A stretch of DNA of 64,000 nt from JBBRCX01 sp038204465 (GTDB taxonomy: Bacteria > Planctomycetota > Phycisphaerae > Tepidisphaerales > Tepidisphaeraceae): NCBI GenBank assembly GCA_038204465.1, contig JBBRCX010000010.1, positions 1-64,000 of the forward strand, written 5' to 3'. How positions within the stretch are numbered: position 1 is the first letter of the stretch; the number at the start of each line of letters is the position of its first letter. Shown one piece after another: positions 26,501 through 35,244 of the stretch. The position numbers and the translations under genes were made by a program. Under the pieces are notes generated by a model. It was not told the DNA's origin. It did not search any database and saw only the letters and a list, made by a program, of their open reading frames with translations.

Positions 26501-27826
26501 GGAGTTGACGACGTTGGTGCCGGGATGGATGTGGCAGGAGATGCAGGAGCTGGTGGGCATGCTGCGCACCATGGCGTGCTGGATGGGATGGCCGCGATCG
26601 CGCGCGGCGGCGGAAGGAGCCGGGGCGGTGGTCGGCCGAGTCGTCGCAGATGGATTGACGGTGATGTCCGAGCTGAAGCTGTGGCCGAGATTCCCGTATT
26701 GCGCCCAGCGCGTGCTGTGCACGGGGCTGCGATCGTTGGCATAGACGACGTGGCATGCGGTGCAGCCGCTGGCGCGGTAGTCGCCCGGGTGATCGTTGGT
26801 CCCGAGCATGTTGAGCGTCGGGTCGAGCAGCCGGGTCTTCTGCAATCCGATGAAGACAGGATCGGTGCGGACCTCGGTACCCAGGCCGCGCAGCGACAGC
26901 TTCACGTCGGGCCGGCCGGGGAGTTCTTTGGGGTCGGGGAGGCCGGTGATGGGCCGGCGCTCACCGCCGCGCTCGAAGACGCGCAGCAGGTTTCCCGGCT
27001 GGGTTACCTCCCAGCGCGGCAGAGGGAACAGCTGCGCCAGCATGCCGCGATTCATGTACTGATCGAGCGTGGGGCGAGTGGCGGCAAGGGCCTGGGCGGG
27101 CTGTCCATCGGCGGTGTAGAACTCGCCGTAGACGGCTTGCTTGCGATTGATGCTGCCGTTGTTGTAGAGGGCGGCGCTCCAGAGCATCGCCCCGTGGCGC
27201 ATCATGCTCGTGCTGACGCGGTCGACGATGTAGCCGTCTTCCTTTGTGTTGTGACAGCTGGCGCATGCTGCGCGGGCGGCGCGGAGATCGCCGGGATTGA
27301 TGAAGCGGATGTAGTCGACGCTCTCGGCGAGCGACGCGGGCCCGGCGAGTTGCGGGTTGGCGCCGGTGGGAGATTTCCAGAGGTCCTTGAGGCGCGGCTG
27401 TACGTGAACGGCGCGCTTCAGGCGATCATACGCCGGCGTTCCAATCGCCAGTTGCATGGGAACAGCGACGCCGGTGCGCCCGCCATGGCAATCCACGCAG
27501 GTGAGCCCGGCGACGTTTCCCTCGTGCATGGTCGGGCGGTCGGTGGCGTGACAGGCAACGCAGCTTCGGTTGGCGGCGAGCACCTGCTCATCGGTGCGGG
27601 CACGCGCGTCCTTGCTGCTGGGCGCGGCGGCGAAGCTGAAGCCCATGGCTTTGAGGTCTTCGGCGCGAACCGTGCCTTGTTCGATCATGGCGGTTGGGCG
27701 AGTGACCGGTGCTTTGGCGACTTGAGCGCGGCGCGCGTCCTGGCAGGAGATGGCGGCAACGAAAGCGGCGAAGGCGATGATGATGAACGCCGCAAGTCGC
27801 CCTCGTCGTTGTTCCTGCTGCGGCAT
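23588..27826 (-). CDS. Decaheme cytochrome c fused to LVIVD beta-propeller
   Basis: This 1412-residue exported protein has a lipoprotein-like signal (FAAFVAAISC, Cys28). Ten CxxCH heme c sites run from residue 89 (SCVACH) to about 892 (QCTDCH): CVACH, CVDCH, CASCH, CTACH, CISCH, CVDCH, CIDCH, CYACH, CFGCH and CTDCH. From about residue 960 the C-terminus has LVIVD-type propeller repeats, such as AYISCDAGLVVLDLDNPLVP, GFVVDEGGIHVIDVTFPDRP and GYVAAGQRGVVILNLTAPES. It ends in a Pro/Arg-rich tail. The gene is 36 bases downstream of the outer-membrane barrel gene, so the two probably work together in periplasmic or surface electron transfer. It has no hydroxylamine-oxidoreductase-type or nitrite-reductase motif that I can see. 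The substrate is unknown. Confidence 0.88.
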   Translation of the reverse strand: MPQQEQRRGRLAAFIIIAFAAFVAAISCQDARRAQVAKAPVTRPTAMIEQGTVRAEDLKAMGFSFAAAPSSKDARARTDEQVLAANRSCVACHATDRPTMHEGNVAGLTCVDCHGGRTGVAVPMQLAIGTPAYDRLKRAVHVQPRLKDLWKSPTGANPQLAGPASLAESVDYIRFINPGDLRAARAACASCHNTKEDGYIVDRVSTSMMRHGAMLWSAALYNNGSINRKQAVYGEFYTADGQPAQALAATRPTLDQYMNRGMLAQLFPLPRWEVTQPGNLLRVFERGGERRPITGLPDPKELPGRPDVKLSLRGLGTEVRTDPVFIGLQKTRLLDPTLNMLGTNDHPGDYRASGCTACHVVYANDRSPVHSTRWAQYGNLGHSFSSDITVNPSATTRPTTAPAPSAAARDRGHPIQHAMVRSMPTSSCISCHIHPGTNVVNSYLGYTWWDNESDGRFMYPKRQKYPDADQEFQVSRHNPEGAAPRGLWSNLYPNDVSHAGIKAGDDFLENLTQLNPQLKHTQFADFHGHGWVYRAVFKQDREGRLLDHSGNPVQDVTAKKMADGIAYQGREAPDHPAAGVPVHLKDIHLEKGMQCVDCHFEQDNHGDGHLYGETRNAVLVDCIDCHGTAEKPSNIYSYLVSSKRDSDDAKNLLLKAFTGNAAPTRLDDKALAARKAFVVNRFKAGGGKLVQKSAGGDGTWTIVQTADTVSPESWWAKQKADAKSDATLARYAHTVRRGFKDGQPLWGGDPATDQKSNAMLLAHANTAMSCYACHTSWNTSCFGCHLPMRANQRQPMLHNEAAITRNYTNYNYQTLRDDIYMLGIDSTVKQHKVVPVRSACAVLVSSQDANRQWIYTQQQTVSAEGFSGTAFSPYFPHTVRSVETKQCTDCHLSKDGDNNAIMAQVLLQGTNAVNFIGRFAWIAKGSKGLEAVAVTERSEPQAVIGSRLHQLAYPDYYLKHVVNGDELTVAHEHHGTVLDVQLRGEYLYAACGPEGFIAYDVANIDNKGFSERIITAPVSPMGQRFYVKSRYATSICSPSTMAIDPTRPHLKLPVQDRDGQVVREIEPNQEQRVHPLYAFLYMTDRDEGLIVIGNPLDEKTNKPGVATLLDGDPDNNFLQRALTYNPDGLLKGARHCDLYGHYAYISCDAGLVVLDLDNPLVPRVVAVMSNFQRPRKVAFQFRYGFVVDEGGIHVIDVTFPDRPQVVQGAAVTMSDARDLYICRTYGYVAAGQRGVVILNLTAPESPKIDRVFDSEGRINDATAIRVGMTNTSLFAYVADGANGLKVLQLTSEETPGYLGFSPRPFPRLIAQYHTQGRAIALSEGLDRDRAVDESGNQLSVFGRRGARPFNLQEQHRLYLLQSPAASPAIYTVRNTPDPKNLPLTRPSAPQPATTERPASAPPRPRPPRPGRR

Positions 27827-27862
27827 GCCAGCGCCTCGGTTGATCGATTCCCGTGGACGTCG

Positions 27863-29728
27863 TCAATAAGTGAAGGTCGTCGCCACGAACGCGGAGTAGA
27901 GCGTTTCGCCGGTGAAGATGTCCCTGAATCCTCGAGCGGGCGTCAGCGCCGCCGCGCCAACGGTAAGGATTACGTTGTTATTAAGCAGCGGCCGGTATTG
28001 CACGCCCGCGCTGTAGTCGATGCCGATGTCGCGGGAGATCTTGTTGTCCTGCAGCACGACACGGAGCGGATCGGTGGTGGCGAACTGCAGGTAGCTGACG
28101 TTGGTGATGAGCTTGAGCTTGGGAGTCAGATCGAAATCGGCGCCGACGTTGTAGAGGAAGAGGCCGGGGTTGACGAAGTTGGACTGGCCCTGCTCCTTGG
28201 AGGTGCGAAGGTCAGGGACGAAGCTGTTGCGGTTCACGAGATTGACGCCGGTGTCGGCGAGGCGAATGGCCTGGCGGGTGAAGAAGTTGAAGCCGCCGCC
28301 GGCGAAGTTGGGGTTGTCGAAGATGGTGTCGAAGCCGGTCGCGTTCTTATCTTCCGGGTTGCTGTCTCCGCTCGCGTAGGCAAACGAGGCGCGGTAGCGG
28401 ATGTAGTCCACGTCGTAGGACAGTTCGGCGGCGAAGAACTGAGCGTTGATGCTGACGCCCTGGCCTGCGATGGGGTTGAACGACTCGCGGCCGAACGCCT
28501 GATAGAACTGGTGGGTGAGGTTGAGCCGCCCGATGTGGCCGTCGCCCGCCCAGCCGACGTAGTAGGCGTCGACCTCCTTGTTGTCGATGGTTCCGATCGG
28601 GGCGGGCCGCGCCAGCCCTCCATTCTGATCGAACTCCTTGTTGCCCTGGTCGATGTTGGCGTGGAAGCTCAGCTGCGCGGTGTATCCGTGAAACAGGAAG
28701 TCTTGCTGGAAGACGTTGGCGATGAAGATCGCCTGGTCGCGCGAGTCAAACGTATTGAGGCCGCTGTTGGTGTCCTTCTCGACGTTGGAGAAGGCGGCGA
28801 GGTTGTACTGCAGCTTGTTGTTGTTCAGGCTGCCGAAGAGCCGAATGCCGGGCTCATTGTCGGAAAACAGAAAGCCGCGGAAATCACTGCTGAAGCCCTG
28901 GATGCCGGCTCTGAGCGAGACGAAGTCGTAGTTGGGCGAGAGGTCGGCGAGTTCCTTTTCGACGAACAGTTCCTGCATCGAAAGCTGGTGATCGAAGCGG
29001 TCGTGACCTTCGCGAAAGTCGGGGTTGATCACCTGCGTTTCGTTGGCGTGGACGTAGTTGAGGTCCCCAACCGCGGTGGCACGAAATTCAAAGTCGCGCG
29101 GCTTGTAGGAGGAGTCGCCCTGGAAGAACTCGGCGGAGAGGATGAAGTTCTGGACGGCCAGCTGCTGGTTTCCGTTTCCGAAGAAGTCGAACTTTCCCGG
29201 CTGCAGGGCGCTGGGTGTGGATCCGGTGGGAAGCTGGCGCGCTTCGAAGAGCGTGTCGCTGGTGAGCGTGACGATCAGGAACTTGTCCTGGCCGAGGATG
29301 GGGTAGTCGCCCTTGAAGACGTTCTGATCGTAGGGGTTGAGCGGCGCGCCGCGCGTGTTCTGCACGTAGTCGCCCGGAATGCCGATGCGCCAGCGATCGG
29401 GAAGCGGAAGGAAATCGCCGCCCGCGCGCGGGGGCGCGGCGCTGCCGCGGCCGGAGAAACCGAGAGGCCGGAAGTCGTCCGGCGGCGCCTGTTCGAGAGG
29501 GGCCATCGGTTCGGCGGGCTGGATTGCCGGGGCGCTGGTGGGCGACGCTTGCGGGAGGGCCGCGGTCGTCGGCGCCGGCTGCGTGGCGGGTTTTGGAAGG
29601 CGCGGGCGCGGGGCCAGCGCGAAGGTCACAGGGGCGGCTGGTTGGTCAGAAGTTTCCTGCCCACGTGCCGCACAGTGCGGCAGCACGAAGCACAGCAGCA
29701 CGAAGCAGACAGTGAGACGCCGGATCAA
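27863..29728 (-). CDS. Outer-membrane beta-barrel (porin-like) protein
   Basis: This 621-residue protein has a signal peptide (LTVCFVLLCFVLPHCAARGQ) and a Pro/Ala-rich periplasmic linker (~25-85). A long run of alternating strands follows, typical of a beta-barrel: YNLAAFSNVEKDTNSGLNTF, YTAQLSFHANIDQGN, LNLTHQFYQAFGRESFNP, RYRASFAYASGDSNPEDKNA and a final aromatic strand LYSAFVATTFTY, as expected for BAM-dependent barrels. The gene starts with TTG (29728). It is directly upstream of the decaheme-LVIVD gene. In porin-cytochrome systems a barrel holds a multiheme cytochrome across the outer membrane; this pair has the same makeup but no sequence match to MtrB that I can claim. Confidence 0.8.
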   Translation of the reverse strand: MIRRLTVCFVLLCFVLPHCAARGQETSDQPAAPVTFALAPRPRLPKPATQPAPTTAALPQASPTSAPAIQPAEPMAPLEQAPPDDFRPLGFSGRGSAAPPRAGGDFLPLPDRWRIGIPGDYVQNTRGAPLNPYDQNVFKGDYPILGQDKFLIVTLTSDTLFEARQLPTGSTPSALQPGKFDFFGNGNQQLAVQNFILSAEFFQGDSSYKPRDFEFRATAVGDLNYVHANETQVINPDFREGHDRFDHQLSMQELFVEKELADLSPNYDFVSLRAGIQGFSSDFRGFLFSDNEPGIRLFGSLNNNKLQYNLAAFSNVEKDTNSGLNTFDSRDQAIFIANVFQQDFLFHGYTAQLSFHANIDQGNKEFDQNGGLARPAPIGTIDNKEVDAYYVGWAGDGHIGRLNLTHQFYQAFGRESFNPIAGQGVSINAQFFAAELSYDVDYIRYRASFAYASGDSNPEDKNATGFDTIFDNPNFAGGGFNFFTRQAIRLADTGVNLVNRNSFVPDLRTSKEQGQSNFVNPGLFLYNVGADFDLTPKLKLITNVSYLQFATTDPLRVVLQDNKISRDIGIDYSAGVQYRPLLNNNVILTVGAAALTPARGFRDIFTGETLYSAFVATTFTY

Positions 29729-29930
29729 CCGCTATACCCCATTGCTCATGACGCCGTTCTTAAGTGAGTTGCGCGGCCATGATACCGAACCCGGGTGTCG
29801 CGGCGAATTCCGCGGCGCGGCGCGCCAGCGGCGATCGCAAGGATTGTTTGCGGATGCGCGGACGAGTCGATACTTTCGCCCGGCGGCTGATCATCTCGTG
29901 CCTCGGGCGGGCCAAGCGCGGAGCGGCTGG

Positions 29931-31664
29931 ATGAATTACCCGGTTTTCGAGTCGTTGGAAGGACGCCGGCTCTTGAGCGGCGTCGGCGGGGTGCACGGGC
30001 TGCAGGCGGAATCGGCTCCCGAGCAACACCTCACGGTCGAGCAGGTGAACACGATCCTGGGCCAGGCGGGGTCGCAATCAACGCCGACGCAGGCGGTGGT
30101 GGTGAGCGATCGAGAAGGCGTGATCCTCGGCATCTATGGCGGAAACGGGCTCGCCGGCGATGCGATGACCACGGAAGTGATCCTTCTGGCGGCGCAGCGG
30201 GCGCGGACGGCGGCTTTTTTCCAGAGCCGGGAAGATGCGTTCACGACGCGCACCGCGCGCTTCATCATCCAGGACCATTTCCCTTTCCCGATCCGCAACA
30301 CGCCGGGCGGTCCGCTGTATGGCGTGGAATTCTCATCGCTGCCTGGCTCGGACATCATTCCCGATGGGCTGGGGATCAGCGGTGATCCGGGCGGCATTCC
30401 ACTGTTCCTCGACGGCGCACCGATCGGGGGCATCGGGGTGGCGGGCGATGGGCATGATGTTGCGCCCCGGGAAGACCTGAAAGGGATTACGCAGTCGTAC
30501 CGGCCGGCGGGGCAAGCCGCTACCGATAAGGCATTCCAAGGGCGCGAAGAGCGCGACTTCGATGAAGCGGTGGCGTTGGCCGGCGCGCAAGGGTTCATGG
30601 CGCCGCGGTTCATTCGCGCCAACCGGATCTTCGTCGCGGGGCTGCGCCTGCCGTTCACGAAGGACAAAGCGGCGCGCGGCAATCCGAACCGAAGCCTCGC
30701 AGAACTGGTGGGCGCCGGCTCCGGTTCGCTGCGCAGTTTTGCGCCCGGCGGCAAGACGAGCGATTCGGTGACAGCGTCTCCGGACGCGGTATTCCCGACC
30801 GCCACGATCGCCGGCGTGCCAGGTCAATTGAAGCGCAGGGGCGGCGATCCAGCCGTCGCCGATCCGAGCTTCGGTTTCGTCAGCAGCGCCGATTCCAGCC
30901 CCGACCATCTCACCGCCGCCGACGTCGAAGGCATCATCACCGAGGCGGTGAAGCGCGCGCTGCGGACGCGCGCGGCGATTCGCAAGCCGACCGGCGCGAA
31001 CGCGGTCGTTCACATCGCGGTGGTGGATCTGAACGGCAACACGCTGGGCGTCTTCCGTATGGGGGACGGAACGAACTTCAGCTACGACGTGGCGGTCCAG
31101 AAGGCGCGCACGGCGGCATTCTTCAGCGATGACGCGCACGCCTTCACGCCGCGGGCAATCGGATTCATGTCGCAGAAGTTTTTCCCCGCCGGGATCCAGG
31201 ACGGAGGCCCTGGCCCGCTGTACCAGCTTCAGGACGTGTTGAGCTTTCCTCTGTTCGGGCAATCGACCGAAAACTTCAGTGTTCGCGGCGGGCCCTTGCG
31301 CAACGGCATCACGATCTTTCCGGGCGGCGCGCCGCTGTATCGCAACGGGCACCTCGTGGGGACGATTGGAGTGAGCGGCGACGGCGTCGATCAGGACGAC
31401 ATCATCACCTTTTCGGGGACGAAGGGGTTCGAGCCGCCCGCGACGATCCGCAGCGATGTGCTGGCGAAAGATGAGATCCGCAGCTTCATCGTGCAGAGGG
31501 TGAATGCGATTGTGTCCACTTACGACCTGGGGCCATTGCCGCTGCTGCCCTTCAGTTTCCCGAGCGACGGCGAATTCATCACCAACGCGCAGCGGCGTCT
31601 GGACACGAAGCTCAAGGAGTTCCGCCTGCCGTATGTGAAGCTGCCGCGCAACCCGGAGATTTGA
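29931..31664 (+). CDS. Two-domain HbpS/GlcG-like protein with LEPR-XLL motif
   Basis: This 577-residue protein begins FESLEGRRLLSG (LEPR-XLL) and then has two HbpS/GlcG-type domains. The first (~25-270) has LTVEQVNTILGQA, VVVSDREGVILGIYGG and AQRARTAAFFQ, and closes with GAPIGGIGVAGDG. The second (~320-540) repeats the plan: LTAADVEGIITEAV, VAVVDLNGNTLGVFRMGD-like strand, QKARTAAFF, and GHLVGTIGVSGDG. Members bind heme or act as extracellular heme sensors (Streptomyces HbpS) or accompany glycolate oxidase (GlcG). Each domain carries long insertions. It is on the opposite strand within the multiheme region, diverging from the barrel gene by about 200 bases and ending 20 bases from the second decaheme gene. 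A role in heme handling fits but is inferred. Confidence 0.82.
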   Translation: MNYPVFESLEGRRLLSGVGGVHGLQAESAPEQHLTVEQVNTILGQAGSQSTPTQAVVVSDREGVILGIYGGNGLAGDAMTTEVILLAAQRARTAAFFQSREDAFTTRTARFIIQDHFPFPIRNTPGGPLYGVEFSSLPGSDIIPDGLGISGDPGGIPLFLDGAPIGGIGVAGDGHDVAPREDLKGITQSYRPAGQAATDKAFQGREERDFDEAVALAGAQGFMAPRFIRANRIFVAGLRLPFTKDKAARGNPNRSLAELVGAGSGSLRSFAPGGKTSDSVTASPDAVFPTATIAGVPGQLKRRGGDPAVADPSFGFVSSADSSPDHLTAADVEGIITEAVKRALRTRAAIRKPTGANAVVHIAVVDLNGNTLGVFRMGDGTNFSYDVAVQKARTAAFFSDDAHAFTPRAIGFMSQKFFPAGIQDGGPGPLYQLQDVLSFPLFGQSTENFSVRGGPLRNGITIFPGGAPLYRNGHLVGTIGVSGDGVDQDDIITFSGTKGFEPPATIRSDVLAKDEIRSFIVQRVNAIVSTYDLGPLPLLPFSFPSDGEFITNAQRRLDTKLKEFRLPYVKLPRNPEI

Positions 31665-31684
31665 CGCGAATTGGACGCCCTGCC

Positions 31685-33541
31685 TTACTGTGCGCGCGCC
31701 ACAGTCGGCTTGGTGGAGGCGGCGGAGCCAGACTTTTTGCCGCCGATTCCGCGCGGTGTGGGTTGGCCGTCCGGATACAGCTCGCGGGAATGGTCGTGGA
31801 ATTGATGGCAGGTGACGCAGGCCGCGGGGGCGCCGCGCGATTGCGCGTCGGGCCTGTGATGGCACTCGGTGCAGGAGCGCGTTTCGGTTCGGAGGTCGTA
31901 CCCTTCGCCGGCTCGGATGAAGCGGTTCACTTCCCACTGGATGTCCGGCGAGAGAACCTCGCGCGTGTTTGAAGAGGCCTGCTTCAGCCGCTGCTTCACC
32001 TTGTCGAGCCGCGGTTCTTCGAGCAGTTCGACCTTATCGAGGTCGCTAAGCTTCGCGTGACACTCGAGGCAATTCATGTCGCGGTGGGCGCGATGGTCGA
32101 ACTGACTGGCGACGAACCATCGACGAGGAGATGTTGGAACGCCGGTTGGGGTTGTGCGGACGAGGTTGGCGGCGGCGGGCGTGGCTCGTTCCAGATCGTG
32201 ACACTTCGCGCACGCCTCGAACGCGGTGTAGGTGGTGTAGAGCTGCGCTGCGGACGCGAATCCTCCGCCGGAAGGCGCGCTCGACGGTACGGTGGAGGGG
32301 ATGGCGCCGGACGGCTCAATGCTGCCGAATTTGTTTTCGGGATCGCGCTTCTGCAGCTTCTTCGATAGATCGGCCGCGAGTTCCTTCAGCCAGCGGCTCT
32401 CGTCGATTCGCTCGGTTTTCTTTGCGGTAACGAACTTGTTTCCGACTTTCTTTTTCTCCTCGGTCTCCTTGCTGAAGCTGGCGGCCGCGCGGGTCTGGTC
32501 CTGGATGGCCTTTTCGATTTCCAGTCGCACTTTGGCGAGGTCGGAATGCGAAAGCGGCAAAGGGGCGACGCGCGGTAAGAGTTGTGAAGTGGAGGCGGGC
32601 AATTCCAATTCATGGCAAACCGCGCAATGCCGGTCGAAGCGGATGGGCGTCATGTACCTCCGCGCGGAGGCGTCGGCTGACTGCTCCGGCGGATCCTTTG
32701 GCGAGCGGACGGGGATGAACCGCCAGTTCGCTTCGTCCTGATGATCGCGGCGCGTACCGTCCCACGCGGCTTGCGGCTTCGCGGAGGCATCGCTCGAGTG
32801 ACACTGCATGCAACGTTGCGTGACGCGCGACCGATGAGACTCATCCGTTTCCGACGCCTCCTTCTCCGGAAGATGCACCCGATGATTGAACCGCAACACA
32901 GTTGTATCTTCCACGCCGCCGTCCGGAGTCGGCCGAAGGGGACTGCCCTCGCGCGCGGTCTGTCCAAATCGCGGGTGCGCTCCCATGACGAATGCGGTTA
33001 CCACCGACGCGATGCGCGGCTTTCCATCCTTCGTCGCGGCGGCGAGGCCCTGATGGCATTGCGTGCAATGCCGGTCATCCAGCGCGGCGAGGGCAGCGCG
33101 GCCTCTATGTTCGACATGACACTCGGCGCAGCTGGAGGAGATGACGTGGTCGGGACGGTTTGGGTCAATCGCGGCGAGGACCAGACCGTTCTTTGCGGCA
33201 TGTGCACCGCCGGTGCGAACCAATTGATTCGGATGATGCAGCGGCGCCTCGTGACACGCGAGGCACGCGTTGTCGGAGACGCTGCGGAGGAACCCGCCCT
33301 TCGCATCCGATGTATGACACTGGCTGCAATTCTGTTCAAACCGCGCGTGGGCGACGCTGACCGGGCCGGGATTGAACAGTCGCTGGTCCCTGCGCGTGGC
33401 GGCAAAGCCGACCCATACCATCGCGCCGGCGCAGGCAGCCAGCACGGCTAGTTTCCTTACCGACCGAAGGGGACTCGGGCGCTTGAAGTAGCTCAGGTCG
33501 ATCCGCTTCGCGAGTGCTTTTGCCGTTCGGATCCGTGCCAT
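31685..33541 (-). CDS. Membrane-anchored decaheme cytochrome c
   Basis: This 618-residue protein has one N-terminal transmembrane helix (KLAVLAACAGAMVWVGFAA, ~30-48) with no obvious cleavage site, then ten CxxCH sites: CSQCH, CLACH, CAECH, CTQCH, CMQCH, CAVCH, CAKCH, CLECH, CTECH and CVTCH. Several are followed by paired histidines that could be distal ligands (e.g. FDHRAHRDMNCLECH, FNHRVHLP). A lysine-rich helical stretch (~340-385) splits the hemes into groups of six and four. This looks like the cytochrome c3-type/NrfH-like class that takes electrons from a quinol or cytochrome b at the inner membrane. It follows the SthA gene by 31 bases. Confidence 0.88.
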   Translation of the reverse strand: MARIRTAKALAKRIDLSYFKRPSPLRSVRKLAVLAACAGAMVWVGFAATRRDQRLFNPGPVSVAHARFEQNCSQCHTSDAKGGFLRSVSDNACLACHEAPLHHPNQLVRTGGAHAAKNGLVLAAIDPNRPDHVISSSCAECHVEHRGRAALAALDDRHCTQCHQGLAAATKDGKPRIASVVTAFVMGAHPRFGQTAREGSPLRPTPDGGVEDTTVLRFNHRVHLPEKEASETDESHRSRVTQRCMQCHSSDASAKPQAAWDGTRRDHQDEANWRFIPVRSPKDPPEQSADASARRYMTPIRFDRHCAVCHELELPASTSQLLPRVAPLPLSHSDLAKVRLEIEKAIQDQTRAAASFSKETEEKKKVGNKFVTAKKTERIDESRWLKELAADLSKKLQKRDPENKFGSIEPSGAIPSTVPSSAPSGGGFASAAQLYTTYTAFEACAKCHDLERATPAAANLVRTTPTGVPTSPRRWFVASQFDHRAHRDMNCLECHAKLSDLDKVELLEEPRLDKVKQRLKQASSNTREVLSPDIQWEVNRFIRAGEGYDLRTETRSCTECHHRPDAQSRGAPAACVTCHQFHDHSRELYPDGQPTPRGIGGKKSGSAASTKPTVARAQ

Positions 33542-33572
33542 AAGCCCCTGAGCCGCTGCGGCGAGCGCAGCC

Positions 33573-35030
33573 TCAAAGCCCCGTGCTTCGTATCTTGTTC
33601 AGTTTCCCGAGCGCATCGTACGCGGCGTATTTGTATGCATCGCTCAGCGTCGGATAGTTGAACACGGCATGGATGAAGAAATCGATGTCGCCCTCAAACT
33701 GCAGGCAGGCCATCCCGACGTGCACCAATTCGCTGGCGATCTCGCCGATCACGTGAACACCCAGGAGCTTTCCGGTGGGCGCCTCGAAGATCAACTTAAT
33801 GAAGCCTTCGGTGTCGCCGATGATCTGGCCGCGCGCGTGCTGTCCATAGCGGCTGACACCGCACACGTAGGCGATGCCGTCGCGCTCGCAGTCCTGTTCC
33901 GTGCGGCCCACCTGCGAGATTTCGGGAATCGTGAAGATGCCGGCCGGCAGTATGGGCGCGAGCTTGGTCTTGTACTTGAGATCGAACGCGTGGCACATCG
34001 CCAGGCGCCCCTGCTCCATCGACGTGCTCGCCAGCGCCGGAGGGCCCAGCACGTCGCCGGCGGCGTAGATGCTTGGAACAGTGGTCTGGTAGGTGATCGG
34101 GTTCACGCTTTCGACGTGCTTATATTTGCCCAGGGGAATACCCAACGCCTCCAGCCCAAGTCCCTCGGTGTTTCCGCTGCGCCCCAGGGCATAAAGCAGG
34201 GAATCGCTCTGGAGCATTTTGCCGCTTTTCAAACCGGTATGAACCTGATCGCCCTGGATCGACGCCGACTGCAGATTGTCGTTCATCTGGAGATCGATGC
34301 CGCTGCGCTGCATGCGCTGCATGAACTCTTCGCCGACTTCGGCATCCAGCAGGGAATCAAGCGCCCGCGGCTTGGGGTGCACGAGGCTGACCTTGACGCC
34401 CAGCGCCTGGAAGAGGCAGGCATATTCGGAGCCGATGACCCCCCCGCCGACGACCACCATCGATTTTGGCAGGCGGTTCATTTCGAGGATGCTCGTGCTG
34501 TCGAAGACATGCGTGTCGTTGAAGGGCACATCCTTCGGGCGGGCGGGGACGCTGCCGGTGGCGATGAGGATGAAGCGTGCGGTGATGGTGCGCTCGCCGG
34601 AAGCTTCGCAGACGAGGACTGAGTGAGGCCCGGTGATGCGGGCATGGGCGGTGATGCGCTGAATGTTGTGTGACGGCCGCGCCAGGTTCTTCGCCGCCCG
34701 CTCCTGCTCGCGGCGCTGAACGAGACGGGTGCGGGCCATGAAATTCACCAGCGACACATCCGCGCGAAACTCGACCTGCATCCCCTCGCCAAGCTGGCGG
34801 GTGCGGAAGCCTGAAAGGAACAGGGCGGATTCGCGCAGCGTCTTGCTGGCCAGCGTTCCCCAGTTGATGCAGGCGCCGCCGAGCTCGTGGTACTTCTCGA
34901 TCAGCACGGTCTTGTGACCGAAGTACGCCGCCTGGGCGGCCCCCTTCTCACCTGCGGGGCCGCCGCCAATGACGATGAGTTCGTAGTCATGATCGGCGGA
35001 TCCGCTGTTTTGAGTGGTCACATCCGCCAT
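33573..35030 (-). CDS. sthA: Soluble pyridine nucleotide transhydrogenase (SthA type)
   Basis: This 485-residue flavoprotein belongs to the Si-specific NAD(P)+ transhydrogenase family, which exchanges hydride between NADPH and NAD+. It has the FAD site YELIVIGGGPAGEKGAAQAA, the active-site segment GGACINWGTLASKTLRES in which the redox disulfide of lipoamide dehydrogenase is missing, as in SthA. The NAD(P) site SMVVVGGGVIGSEYAC and the FAD site PSIYAAGDVLGPPALAST follow. The C-terminal dimer domain ends HAVFNYPTLSDAYKYAAYDAL. GGAAGGG lies upstream of the ATG. Placed among NADH dehydrogenase and cytochrome genes, it would link the NADPH pool to this chain. Confidence 0.92.
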   Translation of the reverse strand: MADVTTQNSGSADHDYELIVIGGGPAGEKGAAQAAYFGHKTVLIEKYHELGGACINWGTLASKTLRESALFLSGFRTRQLGEGMQVEFRADVSLVNFMARTRLVQRREQERAAKNLARPSHNIQRITAHARITGPHSVLVCEASGERTITARFILIATGSVPARPKDVPFNDTHVFDSTSILEMNRLPKSMVVVGGGVIGSEYACLFQALGVKVSLVHPKPRALDSLLDAEVGEEFMQRMQRSGIDLQMNDNLQSASIQGDQVHTGLKSGKMLQSDSLLYALGRSGNTEGLGLEALGIPLGKYKHVESVNPITYQTTVPSIYAAGDVLGPPALASTSMEQGRLAMCHAFDLKYKTKLAPILPAGIFTIPEISQVGRTEQDCERDGIAYVCGVSRYGQHARGQIIGDTEGFIKLIFEAPTGKLLGVHVIGEIASELVHVGMACLQFEGDIDFFIHAVFNYPTLSDAYKYAAYDALGKLNKIRSTGL

Positions 35031-35244
35031 GATCGCCCTTCCGTGCCCCGGCCGGTTCCCGCCTTAAATCAGATGAACGGGGAGACGCTGGCAGCAAGGG
35101 GGCGCATTGTCAACCGTTCGTTGTGCCAGAACCTGATCGGCAGATGATGCGGGGCGGCACCGGCTGGCCACCGCCACGCTCATCCGCGCGTCTGATATGA
35201 ACAGCATCACCGTCGCATCAGGCTGAGGCGATGCGACACTGCAG

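Noticed and set aside
25949..29767. Very long open frame (1272 codons) on the plus strand opposite the barrel and decaheme genes
   Set aside because: It runs antisense to genes with clear signal peptides, heme motifs and barrel strands. Its translation is a Val/Ala/Gly/Glu/Asp-rich mirror typical of shadow frames in GC-rich DNA.
23588..33541. Direct assignment as MtrCAB or as hydroxylamine/hydrazine oxidoreductase
   Set aside because: The heme count and barrel resemble MtrAB in outline only; no sequence identity can be claimed and no HAO-type motif or partner gene is seen.
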